A stretch of DNA of 64,000 nucleotides from Paramecium sonneborni (Eukaryota; Ciliophora; Oligohymenophorea; Peniculida; Parameciidae): NCBI GenBank assembly GCA_905182985.1, contig CAJJDN010000058.1, positions 404,039-468,038 of the forward strand, written 5' to 3'. How positions within the stretch are numbered: position 1 is the stretch's first letter; each line of letters starts with the position of its first letter. The notes under the pieces are model-generated. The model did no database searches. It was not told the origin of the DNA and saw only the letters and a program-made list of their open reading frames with translations. A program made the position numbers and the translations under genes. Of this stretch, positions 24,901-36,469 are shown piece after piece.

Positions 24901-26105
24901 TTTAAAAAATAAAATCAGCCTTCTAAAAAATTAAAAGCAAACAATAATTAAGAGATCCAACTGATTTAGCATTATTTTAAACTCTTAATGAACATATGTC
25001 TTCAACTTTTCTTTCACAATTTTATAAGTAAAGGTTTGTCTAAAAATCTTCATTATTATTAGAAAAATATGGATCATATTTACTGAAAGTTTAATAATTG
25101 CTCAGACTTAAAATGTATGAGAAAGCACTTAAAATTTTAAAAAAAACTATAAAGATTTTAAATAAAACTAAAAAAGATGAGTTGTATGCCATCTTATCTG
25201 GTTAAATAACTTATCTACATCTTTAAAATGCTAAAGAATAATAATAAATAAAGTAATTGCTTGATCAAATAGAAATTAATGAAAGATATTTTCTCTTTCC
25301 ATAAAAAGAATATAATTTATTAAAATGTTTAATTTATCTTATGATTCTCTATACCAAAATTAATTAAGCTAAATAAATTTAAGAAACTAATCAAAAAATT
25401 CAAATTGTAATTGATGAATTTCATGAAACTCTATAATGGAAAACTATCTCAACAAAATCCTTTAGAAATGCCCCTAATAAATTTGAAATATTAATAAAAA
25501 AAGGAAAGATATCTTTGTTATAAAAAATTTTGGCTGTGGTTGAAATAATTGAATATTATAACAGCATAAAGAAATAAATTTTTGATGTTATGTTTAATGG
25601 ATAACAGTTAAAAGAACTATATAAAAAAATCAGATCTGATTTTGATAACTTTCTTGGTGAAATCAATAATCAGGTATTAATTAAAAAATAGAATTGTTTA
25701 ATTGGCAATTGTTCTTAAATAAACATTTAAAACAATTCAAATTGTGAAGAACAAAAAAATATGGATTAAAATAAAGAAACTTAAATAGTTTAAACATCTG
25801 AAGGAAATGATTTAGAGGCTAATTAAAAGTAGACTGATACTTCTAAAATTATTTTGGACATTAGAAGTTATTAAGAAATATTGATATAAAATAAACATGC
25901 TCGCTTGTCTAAATAACAATAACATTAATAAAAGAATATTGATACTTCAAAATCAAATCATAGTTAAGATAATGGTTCTTTAAAACATGAAAAATAAAAA
26001 TCTACAAATATTTCAGATCATATTAAATAAAAGAGTTTCAAAAAATCAACTAAATTGAATCCTTTTGAAAGTACCATGAAAAAAACTCAAAAATAGTTAT
26101 AATGA
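21987..26105 (+). CDS. Large N-myristoylation-motif protein with TPR-like helices, 1372 aa
   Basis: One uninterrupted frame of 1373 codons (TGA stop at 26103). The N-terminus MGICCSKQRD fits an N-myristoylation site (Gly2, Ser6) with two cysteines for palmitoylation, which would tether the protein to a membrane. The body is helical; residues ~700-1100 contain TPR-like helix pairs (for example LLGMSYFDVHDQENSLKCLK), suggesting a protein-interaction scaffold. An acidic Gln-rich linker lies near 500-540. The tail is Gln/Ser-rich and ends LNPFESTMKKTQKQL, a motif shared with the preceding gene. It is much the longest intronless frame here. Family not identified; TPR assignment is by eye. Confidence 0.7.
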
Positions 26106-26591
26106 AAAATTAATCATACAACTAATTATAATAATATTTTTTTTCTCAACTTAAATTTCTTTCCTTTGTTAAATAATATTTTGATATCAATATTTTATAA
26201 TATATTTGAAATTAAGATCTTATTTTAATTCTAATAATAAATATCTGAAATAACATAGGTTTTCCTAATTTTTATTTAAAATTGAACAATAAGGGTTTTT
26301 TCTAATTAACAGATTTGATTTATTTGACAAAAATATTTATGAATAATATCTCTTTAGAATAATTTTTAAAATGAAATAATATAGGAATAATTGAATATTT
26401 ATTTAGTAATTATATATTATGAAATATGAAATCATATTTGATTAAGGTTTGTTCAACAACTAGTTTAAATATTTTACCTCTATTCTGCTTTATTTTCAAT
26501 GTCATTTATAAAGTCCGAGTTCAAAATTTAAACAAAATTTCTCCTTCTCTCTCACTTTACAGAATTTATTAGGTAAATTCGTACAGTTAGA
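26106..26591. other. Intergenic region
   Basis: About 490 bp, very AT-rich, between two plus-strand genes. No coherent frame, RNA or repeat is seen. A pyrimidine-rich stretch occurs at about 26535-26565. Confidence 0.35.
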
Positions 26592-26738
26592 ATGAAAAGC
26601 AGACAAGACTCAAAATAACTCAAAAAAGATTTAGGTGTTCTACCTTTAACTGGAAGTTTCATAGATTCTCTTCATTCATAATTATTATACAATAAATAAA
26701 AAATCTATGATAAATTCAGATCATTTTTATTTTTATGA
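26592..26738 (+). CDS. Possible 48-aa protein
   Basis: ATG 26592 to TGA 26736-26738, intronless. The peptide (MKSRQDSKQLKKDLGVLPLT...) has a basic start, a mixed middle and an aromatic end (FRSFLFL). It is coding-like in composition but short enough to be chance in a genome with one stop codon. It could also be a first exon of the next gene, but no in-frame junction was found. Confidence 0.3.
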
Positions 26739-26846
26739 CTCATTATTGAGATACATAATAATTTTTTATACAATTATTACTTAAGATTAATAAGTAAATT
26801 CTTAAAGTTAACTTTAAAAAAATTGATTTATAATATTAAAATATAA

Positions 26847-29091
26847 ATGGAAGCATTTTCATTAGAAACTAGAATTAGAGAGGTTGTTTACGAATTGTCA
26901 TAACCAACAATGATGAGATGTATAATTAATTATTTTATATGAATATAGTATCTGATTGTTTAAGACAAATAGATTAATAGTAACTGAATATAGATTATTT
27001 GAAATAATAAATAAGATAATAAAATGATAATCAATAAAATCATTAGATTGAAGCTAATAGAAGATATGCAGAAATTGAAGCTCTTTAAAAATAAGAAAAA
27101 AAATTAGAGCTAGATATTATGAAGAATTTGACATAAAATTAATAAACATCAACTCATTTGAAATCAAAAATTGAATCTTTAGAAAAGGAATTGGAACAAT
27201 AAAAGAATAATTTTTAATTTTAGATAAATTCATAAATTAAAACATAATCTGATTTAGATTAATTAGCTAAGAAATAAGCAGAAAACACAGAAACATTTAA
27301 TAAAAAAATAGATGAATTTTTTAAAGATTATTATACAATTTTCGTGGATAGTAGAAATCAGGTGAGCAAGATTTCAAAAGAGTAGCAGTAACTTTAAAAA
27401 GATGTTTAAAATTAGAATTAGCAATTGGAATAATTAGGAATTTTTAAAGATATAGCAGATTAGTAATGTTAGAGTTTGTCTTAGAGAGTTGAATGGATTA
27501 TAAATGAAATGAATCATTTAGTAAATTAAGATTATTTTAAATTTACATTTGATAAAGTATTATAATGGATGTATATATAGAGGAAGAAAAGTCTAGAATT
27601 GAAGATAATCAATTTTTGAAGGGAGCTGTGTAATAATTGTAGAGTTAAGTGCAAGTATATAATATGTCATTTGATGAAAGAGTTAAAGGTTTGGAAATGT
27701 TTGAGATTTAATATCGTTAGTAGTTGAATTCTTTTTAATAATAATTAAATAGTTAGACTGAAAATTATTAGAAATTCTATAAAGAAACAACATAATAATT
27801 TTAACATTAGAACTATGCATTAAATATGATTGAAGAATTTTAGAAGAATATATAAGAAAAGATATAATTGATTGTGAATAGTTAGATAGCAGTGTTTTAA
27901 ACAAATGTTGGTAGCTAATTAAAGAAAATGATAGATCAATTTAATACTTTGAAAACCACTATAGTAAAAGATATGGCTTAGGAATTTAATTATAAATTGG
28001 AAGATATTCGTTAATAATTGTTAAATGAATCCTTAAAGTAGTAAAGCATTAAATTAGCAGCTTTTGATTAATAAATTAAGGATTTATAAAATAAGTAATA
28101 TTAGAAAGATGTTGAAGTTTAGGTTATATTGTCTGATAATTCATTAAGTCAACAAGAATAATTATAAAATTATATAATAGAATAAATAGATTTGAAAATT
28201 ACGAATAGTTCATTTAAAGGGTAAAAGATGACAAGGAGAAATAGTATTGGTTAAAATACAAAAGGAGGATTTAATTTAATTTAGGTTAGTTTGGTCGATA
28301 ATTAGAGATCATTAGTTTAAAATGAATAATTGAATGAATAATTAGAAGATATGAAAACAGATATTTAGATGTTGTTTGAAATGAGAGAAGAGATGGAATA
28401 AAAGTTTAAAGTATTTGAAGCTGACTTTTCAGTTGCTATATAGAATTTTGATAGAAATCATTCACATGTATTAAAATTGAAATCTGATGTATTTAATGAT
28501 ACAGAATACTTGAATAATCAAATAAAGATATTATTTAGAGAGAAGGAATTAATGAATAGAAAGCTTTCACTAATTTTATAATTGTTGTCTGGAGGTTCAG
28601 AAATGATATAAATAACAGTAGCATATTTATTAAGATAATTGAAGGACCCTATAAAATTTACATCAGATTTAGGAATGGTATTTGAATTCAGAAATGAGAT
28701 ATGTAGTTATAGATAATCAAATTATTAGGTAGAAGACCTTTTAAAAAAATCATTTTAAAGTTTGATAGATTTGTGGGATAAAAGTGAATTATTAGAAGTA
28801 AGAGAATATAATCCACATTGGTATTTTAATAAATACATATATAAAAATCATATAGGTTTATCAAAGACATTAGATAGGTCTTAAGAGAAACCAATAAAAT
28901 GTACAACATAAACAATAGTGGATGGAGAAGAATATATAAAGAAATCTGGAAGATAAAGGAATACTTCTTAAAAATAATCAATTATGATGAGTATAGATTC
29001 AGCAAGATAGAGAAAAATAACAGTTAGATCTGTATACAAATAATAAGAAAGAGATGATTCTAATGAATTTTTTCCAAAAGTAAAAAAGTGA
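26847..29091 (+). CDS. Coiled-coil protein, 729 aa
   Basis: Start MEAFSLETRIREVVYEL. Introns 26920-26948 (29 nt) and 27571-27596 (26 nt) give 730 codons exactly. Residues ~30-480 are largely coiled coil with many Gln; an arginine/serine patch (KMTRRNSIGQ, ~440) could be a phosphosite. Residues ~540-680 look globular (GGSEMIQITVAYLLRQLKDP, then NPHWYFNKYIYKNHIG). The tail is basic and Ser-rich. No known domain. It is followed after 46 bp by the Kelch gene on the same strand. Confidence 0.65.
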
Positions 29092-29137
29092 ACAAAATTT
29101 ATATAATATTATAAATTAATAATGAATTAATAAATTT

Positions 29138-31100
29138 ATGGATTAAGAAAGAAGAATACGATGGATTAAAACTTAATAGTAAAAATTGGAAGACATTAGA
29201 TTAAGAAAAGTGACTCCAAATCACAATTTAAGGAATGATAATTTTAGATTGAGTAAAACTGAAAAGATTATTTAATTGAAATAACCATAAATGTTAAAAC
29301 ATTAATAAACTATGGCAATAGATGAATATATTTCAAAAGGAGATTGCAAACTTATTTTTTTATAATAATAAAATGAAGATATAGGATTCAAAACATTTAC
29401 AGATATGATGAAAACTAATTCAAGTTGGTGGGGAAAAGTTGATTAACTTAATCCTAATGAATCAAATTTAAGATATAGATTACAATTCAATTAAACATAA
29501 GCACATTAATTTAAAAATGAAATAAATAGAAAATGGACAAGCACAATAAATGAAATTACTGATTTAATTAATAAATAGTAAGAAATGTAATAATTATAAA
29601 AAATAAAAAAAATAAAATTAAAACCTAAACCTATACCATAAGTAGAAGAAGATGAATAAAATAATAATAATGAAAATAATAAATAATTAGATGCATAATC
29701 AAATTTTGTAAAAGTATTTTGGTTTAACATTTAAATTGATGAATGGAAACCTCCAATAAGAGAAGGATGTTCTGTAACTTATATACCTTCTTTAAATAAA
29801 GCATATATGTATGGTGGAATAGGCAATGATTTATTTAAGAATGTAATAGCATTGAATACGTAGACATGGGTATGGAAAGATATAGGAATTGGAAAAGGAG
29901 AAGCACCAAATGAAGGGAGATTTGGACATACAGGAACTTAATATAAACAAAATATTATTATATATGGAGGAGAAAAGAAGTTTAATTAACTTATGAAGAT
30001 CAGAGAATGTTATAGTGAAGTTAGAATGTTTAATCCATCAGAAAAATCATGGGCTTTAGTAAAAACTAGTGGTGATATTATAGAAGGAAGAAGAAATCAT
30101 ATAGCTTAATGCATTGGTAAATATTTTATTATTTTTGGTGGAATCAATTCTTATGGTAAAGTTTTAAATGATGTTTGTGCTTTAAATTTAGAAACAAATA
30201 AATGGTATTTTATATTATTATTTGTTTTAGGTCTATTCTACATATAGAAAATTAATTTCTAGAAGGAGTCTCTGATGCTGCTTCTGTATCTCTATTCAAT
30301 GGAGAAGTTAAAATGGAAAATCCTTATTTCACCTATGATTGTAATAAGAAAAAAGGATTATTTCCAAATGTTAATTATGAAGGAATTTATGTCTTTGGAG
30401 GTAGAATTCAAAATGGAGATGCCTCTAATGATTTGAGAATTATTTAATTTGGATTTAAACCTATTAGAATCAATAAATTAAAAACTAAAGTACTTCTTTT
30501 CAATCATTTTAGGGGTAAATACCAATCGCTAGATATTCTCATAGTCTTAATTACTTTTATCATCTTAATGCTCTTATTGTTTATGGTGGACGTAATGATT
30601 CTAGAGAAGGCAACATTCTTAATGATTTATATGTTTTGTAATTAATGTAGATGAATTGGATACTTGTCTAATAAATTGGAGCATTAAAATATGGTAAATG
30701 TAGTCATTGTTCTGTTTCTATTGATTCCAAAATCTTAATTTTTGGAGGCTATACATAAAATGTGTATGCCAATGCTGATATTCAATTAATTGAATTAGAT
30801 CAACATAAAGTTTAAAAAATGATTAAAGAAAATAAAATTAATCATTAAATGACAATAACCAACTCAGATTTACTTACTAATGCCAATTTAAAAGTTTTTA
30901 AAACTGAACTTTAATAAGAAAATGCTGATTTAGAATTAAATTAATCAAATAAACTTTATGATACTTTAAGAATGAGTTCATTAAATCTTAAAACCTTTAT
31001 GCCTTTACCCACTAAAAATACATCTTAATTAATGCAAGAATATAAATTATTAAGACTCAACTCTAAGTTTTCCAAAACTAATATCTTTCAAAGTATATGA
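29138..31100 (+). CDS. Kelch-repeat protein, 637 aa
   Basis: Introns 30205-30230 (26 nt) and 30490-30512 (23 nt) give 638 codons exactly. After a ~190-residue N-terminal region (charged, with a Lys/Gln linker) come several Kelch blades with the double-Gly motif: AYMYGGIGNDLFKN, IIIYGGEKK, FIIFGGINSYGKVLNDV, IYVFGGRIQNGDASNDL, LIVYGGRNDSREGNILNDLY and ILIFGGYTQNVYANAD. These form a beta-propeller for protein binding. The C-terminal ~110 residues are Asn/Lys/Leu-rich. There is no BTB or catalytic domain. Kelch propellers without BTB occur in cytoskeletal and signalling proteins; the partner is unknown. Confidence 0.88.
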
Positions 31101-31180
31101 TAAATATTTTCTTATTTAAATTTATATTTTATTTTAGTTTAAACTTTATTTTATTTATTTAATGTAATGTAATATTATTT

Positions 31181-33829
31181 TCATTTTCTTTTTGTTGTGG
31201 CATTTGGTGGTTTTTTGTTTTTAGTTACATTTTTTTTCTTTTGTTTATTTACTTAATCAACACTTTCTTTGTCTACTGCAATACCAAAGCTTCCAATTTT
31301 AGAATCCTAAAAATTATTATAATTTATTATTTTACCATTAATTTTTCATTGTTTTTACATTATAAATTTAATTTTTCAATGAGAACACTGGCCAATCTTT
31401 TAGTCTAATTAGAAATATCGTCATTTACAAATATCAAGAATGATTAATCTTGATTATCAATAATAGCCTTAATTTCTCCATAATAAATCATCTATAATAT
31501 TTATTATAATAATTTACTTTATAGATGATAGTTTTTGTGACTTATTCTGACAATTAGAATCTTTCCTTAAGATATTCAATAGAAATGTTTGAAAATGCAT
31601 TCTTAAAAGTGAATAAGTAGCACTTTAAAGCTTATTCTTAAACTCTTTCTTTAATTTATTATTAGACTTATTCATAAGATGGTATTCTTGTCCAAAGTTA
31701 GATTTATTTTAGAAGATCCCAACATTTTGTCCAATTTCCTTTGGCTAATTCTTTGGATGCAGCATAAATTAAATCTCTCATATTTTCAGGTTATGGATTG
31801 AAAGTTTAAGAATCATAATATTGACAAAGTTACCTGAATTTTCTACTAATAATTTTATGAGAATCTTCAAATGGATCTTGATTGATATTAGGAATTTCCA
31901 ATAACATAGCAGCCAATAAATAGACAAATTCAATAGTTTCAACATTAATTGACATATGATAAGGTACAGCATATCTGTATTCTCCTTCAACTTATTTCAT
32001 ATAATTTTATGAGAGTAAATCTTTTAATACTTTATCTCTACTTAACAAATCAGCTAAATGAAGATGAGTTTCATTTATTAATCCTTATCTAAAAGCACCA
32101 AATCCCAATTAGACTAAAGCTCTATTATAATATAATTAAATTAAGGTTTTCATTTATGAGATTTAATCATATGAAATATTGGATATAAATATTTCATGTG
32201 CTTATTCATATTTTCCATTTAATGCTAAATTATATACCCAATATAGAGTAGCTTTAACAATGGTTTCTTTATCTCCATATTTAAGAATATTTTCAACAAG
32301 AGATTAGATTTTGGATGATATGTCACCATTTCCAAAGATTTAGAGGGGAGTTGCAGCTTATTTATTAGTTTATAATTCTAACAACTTTTGAATCACAGCT
32401 GGTCCAATATAATATATTGCTTCTAATTATTTAAAACTCATTAAAGCAATATTAGCAGTATCATTTTTAAGTTTAAGTAATTCTAAGAGTTTTTAGGATA
32501 AATGTGTTAATTAATAAAGATCACTGAGTCTTTCAGCATATTCCTATGTATAATAGTCAACATTTTAAAATGCTTTATTTAATTCAACTTCCAAAGTTTA
32601 GAAATTGACTAATAAGGTACTAATAAATCTAAATTCAGAGAATGAATTTTCTTAATCATATTTACTATAAGTATTTAATTTCTCTACTTTCACTCCTTTA
32701 TCTTAATGAAGTGTATATAGTAAGAAAGTATTTTAATAGATTTACAACCATGATTATCTATTAAAATAAAAGGGAGCTTCTTATTTTGCTTGATCAATCT
32801 ATAAAGAAATTGTAATAAGTAAAATCTATAAAAATTAAATATAAATTTACTTCTATAGCTCTTTAGAGATTCTCTTTGACAAAATGTTAAATGTATTTTT
32901 CACAAATATAAAGATTCTCAACTTAATTTTTTAGAACTCCTCTTGATGAAACAATTTATTCTAATTTTCTCTTAACAGCTTCAGGTTCATAATCAATAGG
33001 AATGACTTTATTTTATGCAATATCAAATTTGACATCATAATCTATATCTGGAATGATTTTTCTAGCACCAACTTTATCTTTATCTGGTTAAGTTTCATCA
33101 GGTTTCAATTCTTTTTTACCTGGTAATTTCTTTTTTAACCAATATCTTCTTCTAACCATAGGATCATTAGATTAAAGTAAATATTTATCATCATCTTCTG
33201 ATTCAGATGATTCTTCTTTTTATTCAGGTTCAGAATCAGATCCTTTTTTATTGTTTGAATCTTTCACTTTTTTCTTTCTCTCATCCTCACTTTAATCTGT
33301 TGTTACCGGATTATTGATAAATTCATCAATCTTCTCTTTAATTGCTAAATAATATATATAAATAATAAATACTTAAATTATGCTTTTTAATTCTTTATTT
33401 TAAAGTATTATATGCCTTACTATTATTCACTCCTAATTTCTTTTTTTATTCAGCAGTAAATTAAAGAATTAACACTTCAATTTGACACATAATTCTTATA
33501 TAAAATCTAGGTAATCCACCTTCTTTTTCAAATACTTTTGCACTCTTTTCTACTTCCTTATTTAGCTCTTCAAATTTATCTAATAATATAACAAAATCTT
33601 AGTTTTTTATTTTTATTTTCATTTCCTTTATGATCTCTCTAAGTTTTATATATCGTTTCTCCTTCTCTGTTACTATTACTCTTTATTCTCCATCATCATC
33701 TGAATCTATTAAACCTTAAATAATTCTATCTCTTGTCGATTATTCTATTTTTCCTGTTTCGGGTTCTATTCCTCCTCTTGGAGCATCATCATCGTCTTCA
33801 GAATTCGATTCACAAAAAAATTTACTCAT
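31181..33829 (-). CDS. Translation initiation factor eIF3 subunit C
   Basis: Start MSKFFCESNSEDDDDAPRGG, the acidic opening typical of eIF3c. The conserved segment EKEGGLPRFYIRIMCQIEVL follows (VPRFYIR in other species), then an acidic linker, LQSNDPMVRRRYWLKK, and a C-terminal PCI region containing ENLRDLIYAASKELA. The tail is Lys-rich and ends KPPNATTKRK. Introns seen: 33345-33372, 32826-32850 and 31307-31335; at least one more must exist because the length is not yet in frame. eIF3c is a core scaffold of the eIF3 complex on the 40S subunit, binding eIF1 and eIF5. The name rests on N-terminal and PCI features. Confidence 0.85.
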
Positions 33830-33921
33830 TAATATTCTTTTTAAATAAATGATTTATTTATTTCCATAGAATAAAAATTCTTTAATAGCATATAAAAATA
33901 TATCTTGAATATTAAATTTTA

Positions 33922-34829
33922 TCAATTGCTACGAAATTTTGGAGATTCTGCTATCTTATTGCTCTCATAATTACAATTCTCCTTCTCCTCACAATCAAAT
34001 TTTGATTTATTATCAACTTATAATTTTAACATCAATTATTAACACCATTAATTCAATTGTATAACAAATTATCTCTTTTAAATCATTTATTATACACAAC
34101 TTTGATGTTCATCCAATCTCTTTTTATATATTGTCATTATATTGTTAAATGGTTTCATTTACATAGATTCTATTATATTCACTTCATTATGAAGTATATC
34201 ATCCTTCATCTTATACAATGAATCAGAAATATTTTAAGTAATTTATGTATAAGATAATTATTCCTATTACAATTACAAACATAAAGAATCCTTAAATCAA
34301 AATATATACTTACTTTCAATTAAATTATTGTCTATACAATAGAATGTAACTATTATTCAATTAATTTTACTTAAGTTTAAAGTTAATCTAGATGCTAAAT
34401 TTTCATTATGTTTGATGAAAGTTATTCTTTAAAATTATTTAAATTTCTTTTTCTCTCCTCCATCTCTAAAAAACTGTTTACATCATATGGTAATTAAATT
34501 TCATTTCCATTAGTGATTCTACTTGGACATTCTTTTGCAAATTTCTTATCAATTAAAGTATATTCACTCAATTTTGGTGATTATGATGTCTTGCTCATTA
34601 AATTTGATGCTGATAAACAATTTTATAATTTAGGTGATATTTGTATATTATTTTTAACCCTATCAGATGTAGCTTTCGTATCTTAAATGGTTTTGTTGTT
34701 CATTCTACTCAAAATTAAAGATATTTAAGATGCTGTAGTTTATGGTTATTCTTTAATTTTAGTCCCTTTCTAATCTTTAGATTGATTTTTCGCTTTTATG
34801 TAGTATTGATGAACTGACTTCAGCTACAT
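33922..34829 (-). CDS. Hypothetical protein, 294 aa
   Basis: ATG 34829 to TGA 33922 with one 23-nt intron (34291-34313): 295 codons exactly. The N-terminal ~110 residues are Ser/Lys/Gln-rich and probably disordered; residues ~115-270 form Gln-rich amphipathic helices, probably a coiled coil (for example MEERKRNLNNFKEQLSSNIM). Cysteines cluster near the end (DCEEKENCNYE). No domain recognised. It lies head-to-tail upstream of eIF3c and diverges from the next gene with 93 bp between starts. Confidence 0.6.
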
Positions 34830-34922
34830 AAATTTAACTAACTTTTTTTATTATTAATTTATTACAATATATATTACAAAAAATGATTATTATGTATTTA
34901 CTACATTAATAATTTTTTTTCT

Positions 34923-36047
34923 ATGTACAAGTTAAATATTCTTGCACCAAAACAATTTTTCGATTTACAAACTCCTATCAACTTTCTTGTGAAAAAAAAA
35001 AATTTTGCAAATGTGAAAGAGATCAGATAAAAATATAAAACTGAATTAGGTGATAAAATAGGTTCCCATTCTCTACCACATAACATTTGGATTTATACTC
35101 CACTTAGTATTTCAAGTAATCGGATCATAAAACCTTAAGGATCTTTGGCACTTCATTAAAAAAAAAATAAACTACCGATTTATATGTCTAGAAAAGATAT
35201 GATTATTGAATTAGAAAAATTTAAATAAAGAGCTTGCTCAACATCACCATCAAAAAAATAGAAAAAATATCATAACTTATTCTATAATAATTTTGAAAGG
35301 AATGAAAAATTGAAAAAATATTTTCAGAAAAATCCATAAAATACACCTTAAAATATGAATTTTATCTCCAATATTGAAGACTAACGATAATAAATCTTTT
35401 AATCACCTAAGTCATATGAAATTAATTTCAAAAGACTCAATTCTGTAAGTTCTATATAACCTAAATTCCCTTCTTTAAAGAAAAATTAAATAAAAGCAGA
35501 ATCTAAAGAATTAGACAGATAAAATAGTGATTTCATCAACACATCTAGCAATCAAAATTTTTAAGATAGTTTCTCAGCTATTTAAGAGAGAGTTTAAACT
35601 AAAAAATACTATTAAAATAAAAAATGTGATATTGAAAGAAATAAATTTTTAAATGATTCCTATCGATTATATGGGTTTGTAACAGATATTAAAGATACTA
35701 AATAAAAATATTCAACATAACAAGTTAGTGATTTCAATAATCTTAACAAATCAAATGAATAAAATAATAATTTAAATTCTGTTAAATAAAGAGAATTGAC
35801 TCCTCAAACCAATTTTATGAAGAAATCATAGTCATCTAAAGAAAAATTATATAATTTGCTTAAACAATCTCATTTAAAATATCTTGAAAGAAATTTTAAG
35901 ACTTCTGATAAAAGACACAAATCTTCAAAAAAACAAGAAGAATATGAAGTAACAAAAGATAAAAATGTTATTCTTTCTTATTTTCCAAATTAACGTTTAG
36001 GCTAAATTCTTAAAAAAAATAATATTTTACCTGATAAAATACTTTGA
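34923..36047 (+). CDS. Hypothetical basic protein, 374 aa
   Basis: Intronless, 375 codons. Start MYKLNILAPKQFFDLQTPIN. Ser, Asn, Lys and Gln dominate; small ordered blocks include IGSHSLPHNIWIYTPLSI (~50-70) and LIPLSEYFPNQRLGQIL-like sequence near the end, with the final residues NILPDKIL. No signal peptide, membrane segment or domain recognised. Low complexity suggests a largely disordered protein. Confidence 0.6.
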
Positions 36048-36469
36048 CAATATTTCTATTATGAAAATAAATTTTTAAAATAGAATTCCTATATTTTGCA
36101 TTCCTTTAATTTATTTTTTAGAAAAAGTATAATATTAAAAATTTTAAAAACATATTCACCATATAGAGTACCATTATCTTGCAATTTATTTTTCCAATTA
36201 AAGAATTTAATTAATGATTTTCAATATATTTATTAATGAAAATAAAACTAAAGGTTATTTCTTCTAATATAGCTAAATATTTTATTAATTGATAATTCTA
36301 ACATTAACTGCATTTAAAAATAAAATTCGATAATATTAAGAGTTTGATTCTATTACAATTTTTTATGTGTTTTCATAGTAGCTGTGAAGCTTTTAAAAAA
36401 TATAAACAAATTATCTAAATAAATTTCATTAATAATAATAGTAAAATATAACATTGTATTCATAATTAA
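36048..36469. other. Convergent intergenic region
   Basis: About 420 bp between two stops, extremely AT-rich, with no coding-like frame or RNA signal. It must hold both 3' ends. Confidence 0.4.

Noticed and set aside
34901..35086. Standard-code minus-strand open frame of 61 codons
   Set aside because: It is antisense to the intronless 374-aa plus-strand gene, which has much better protein-like composition under the ciliate code.
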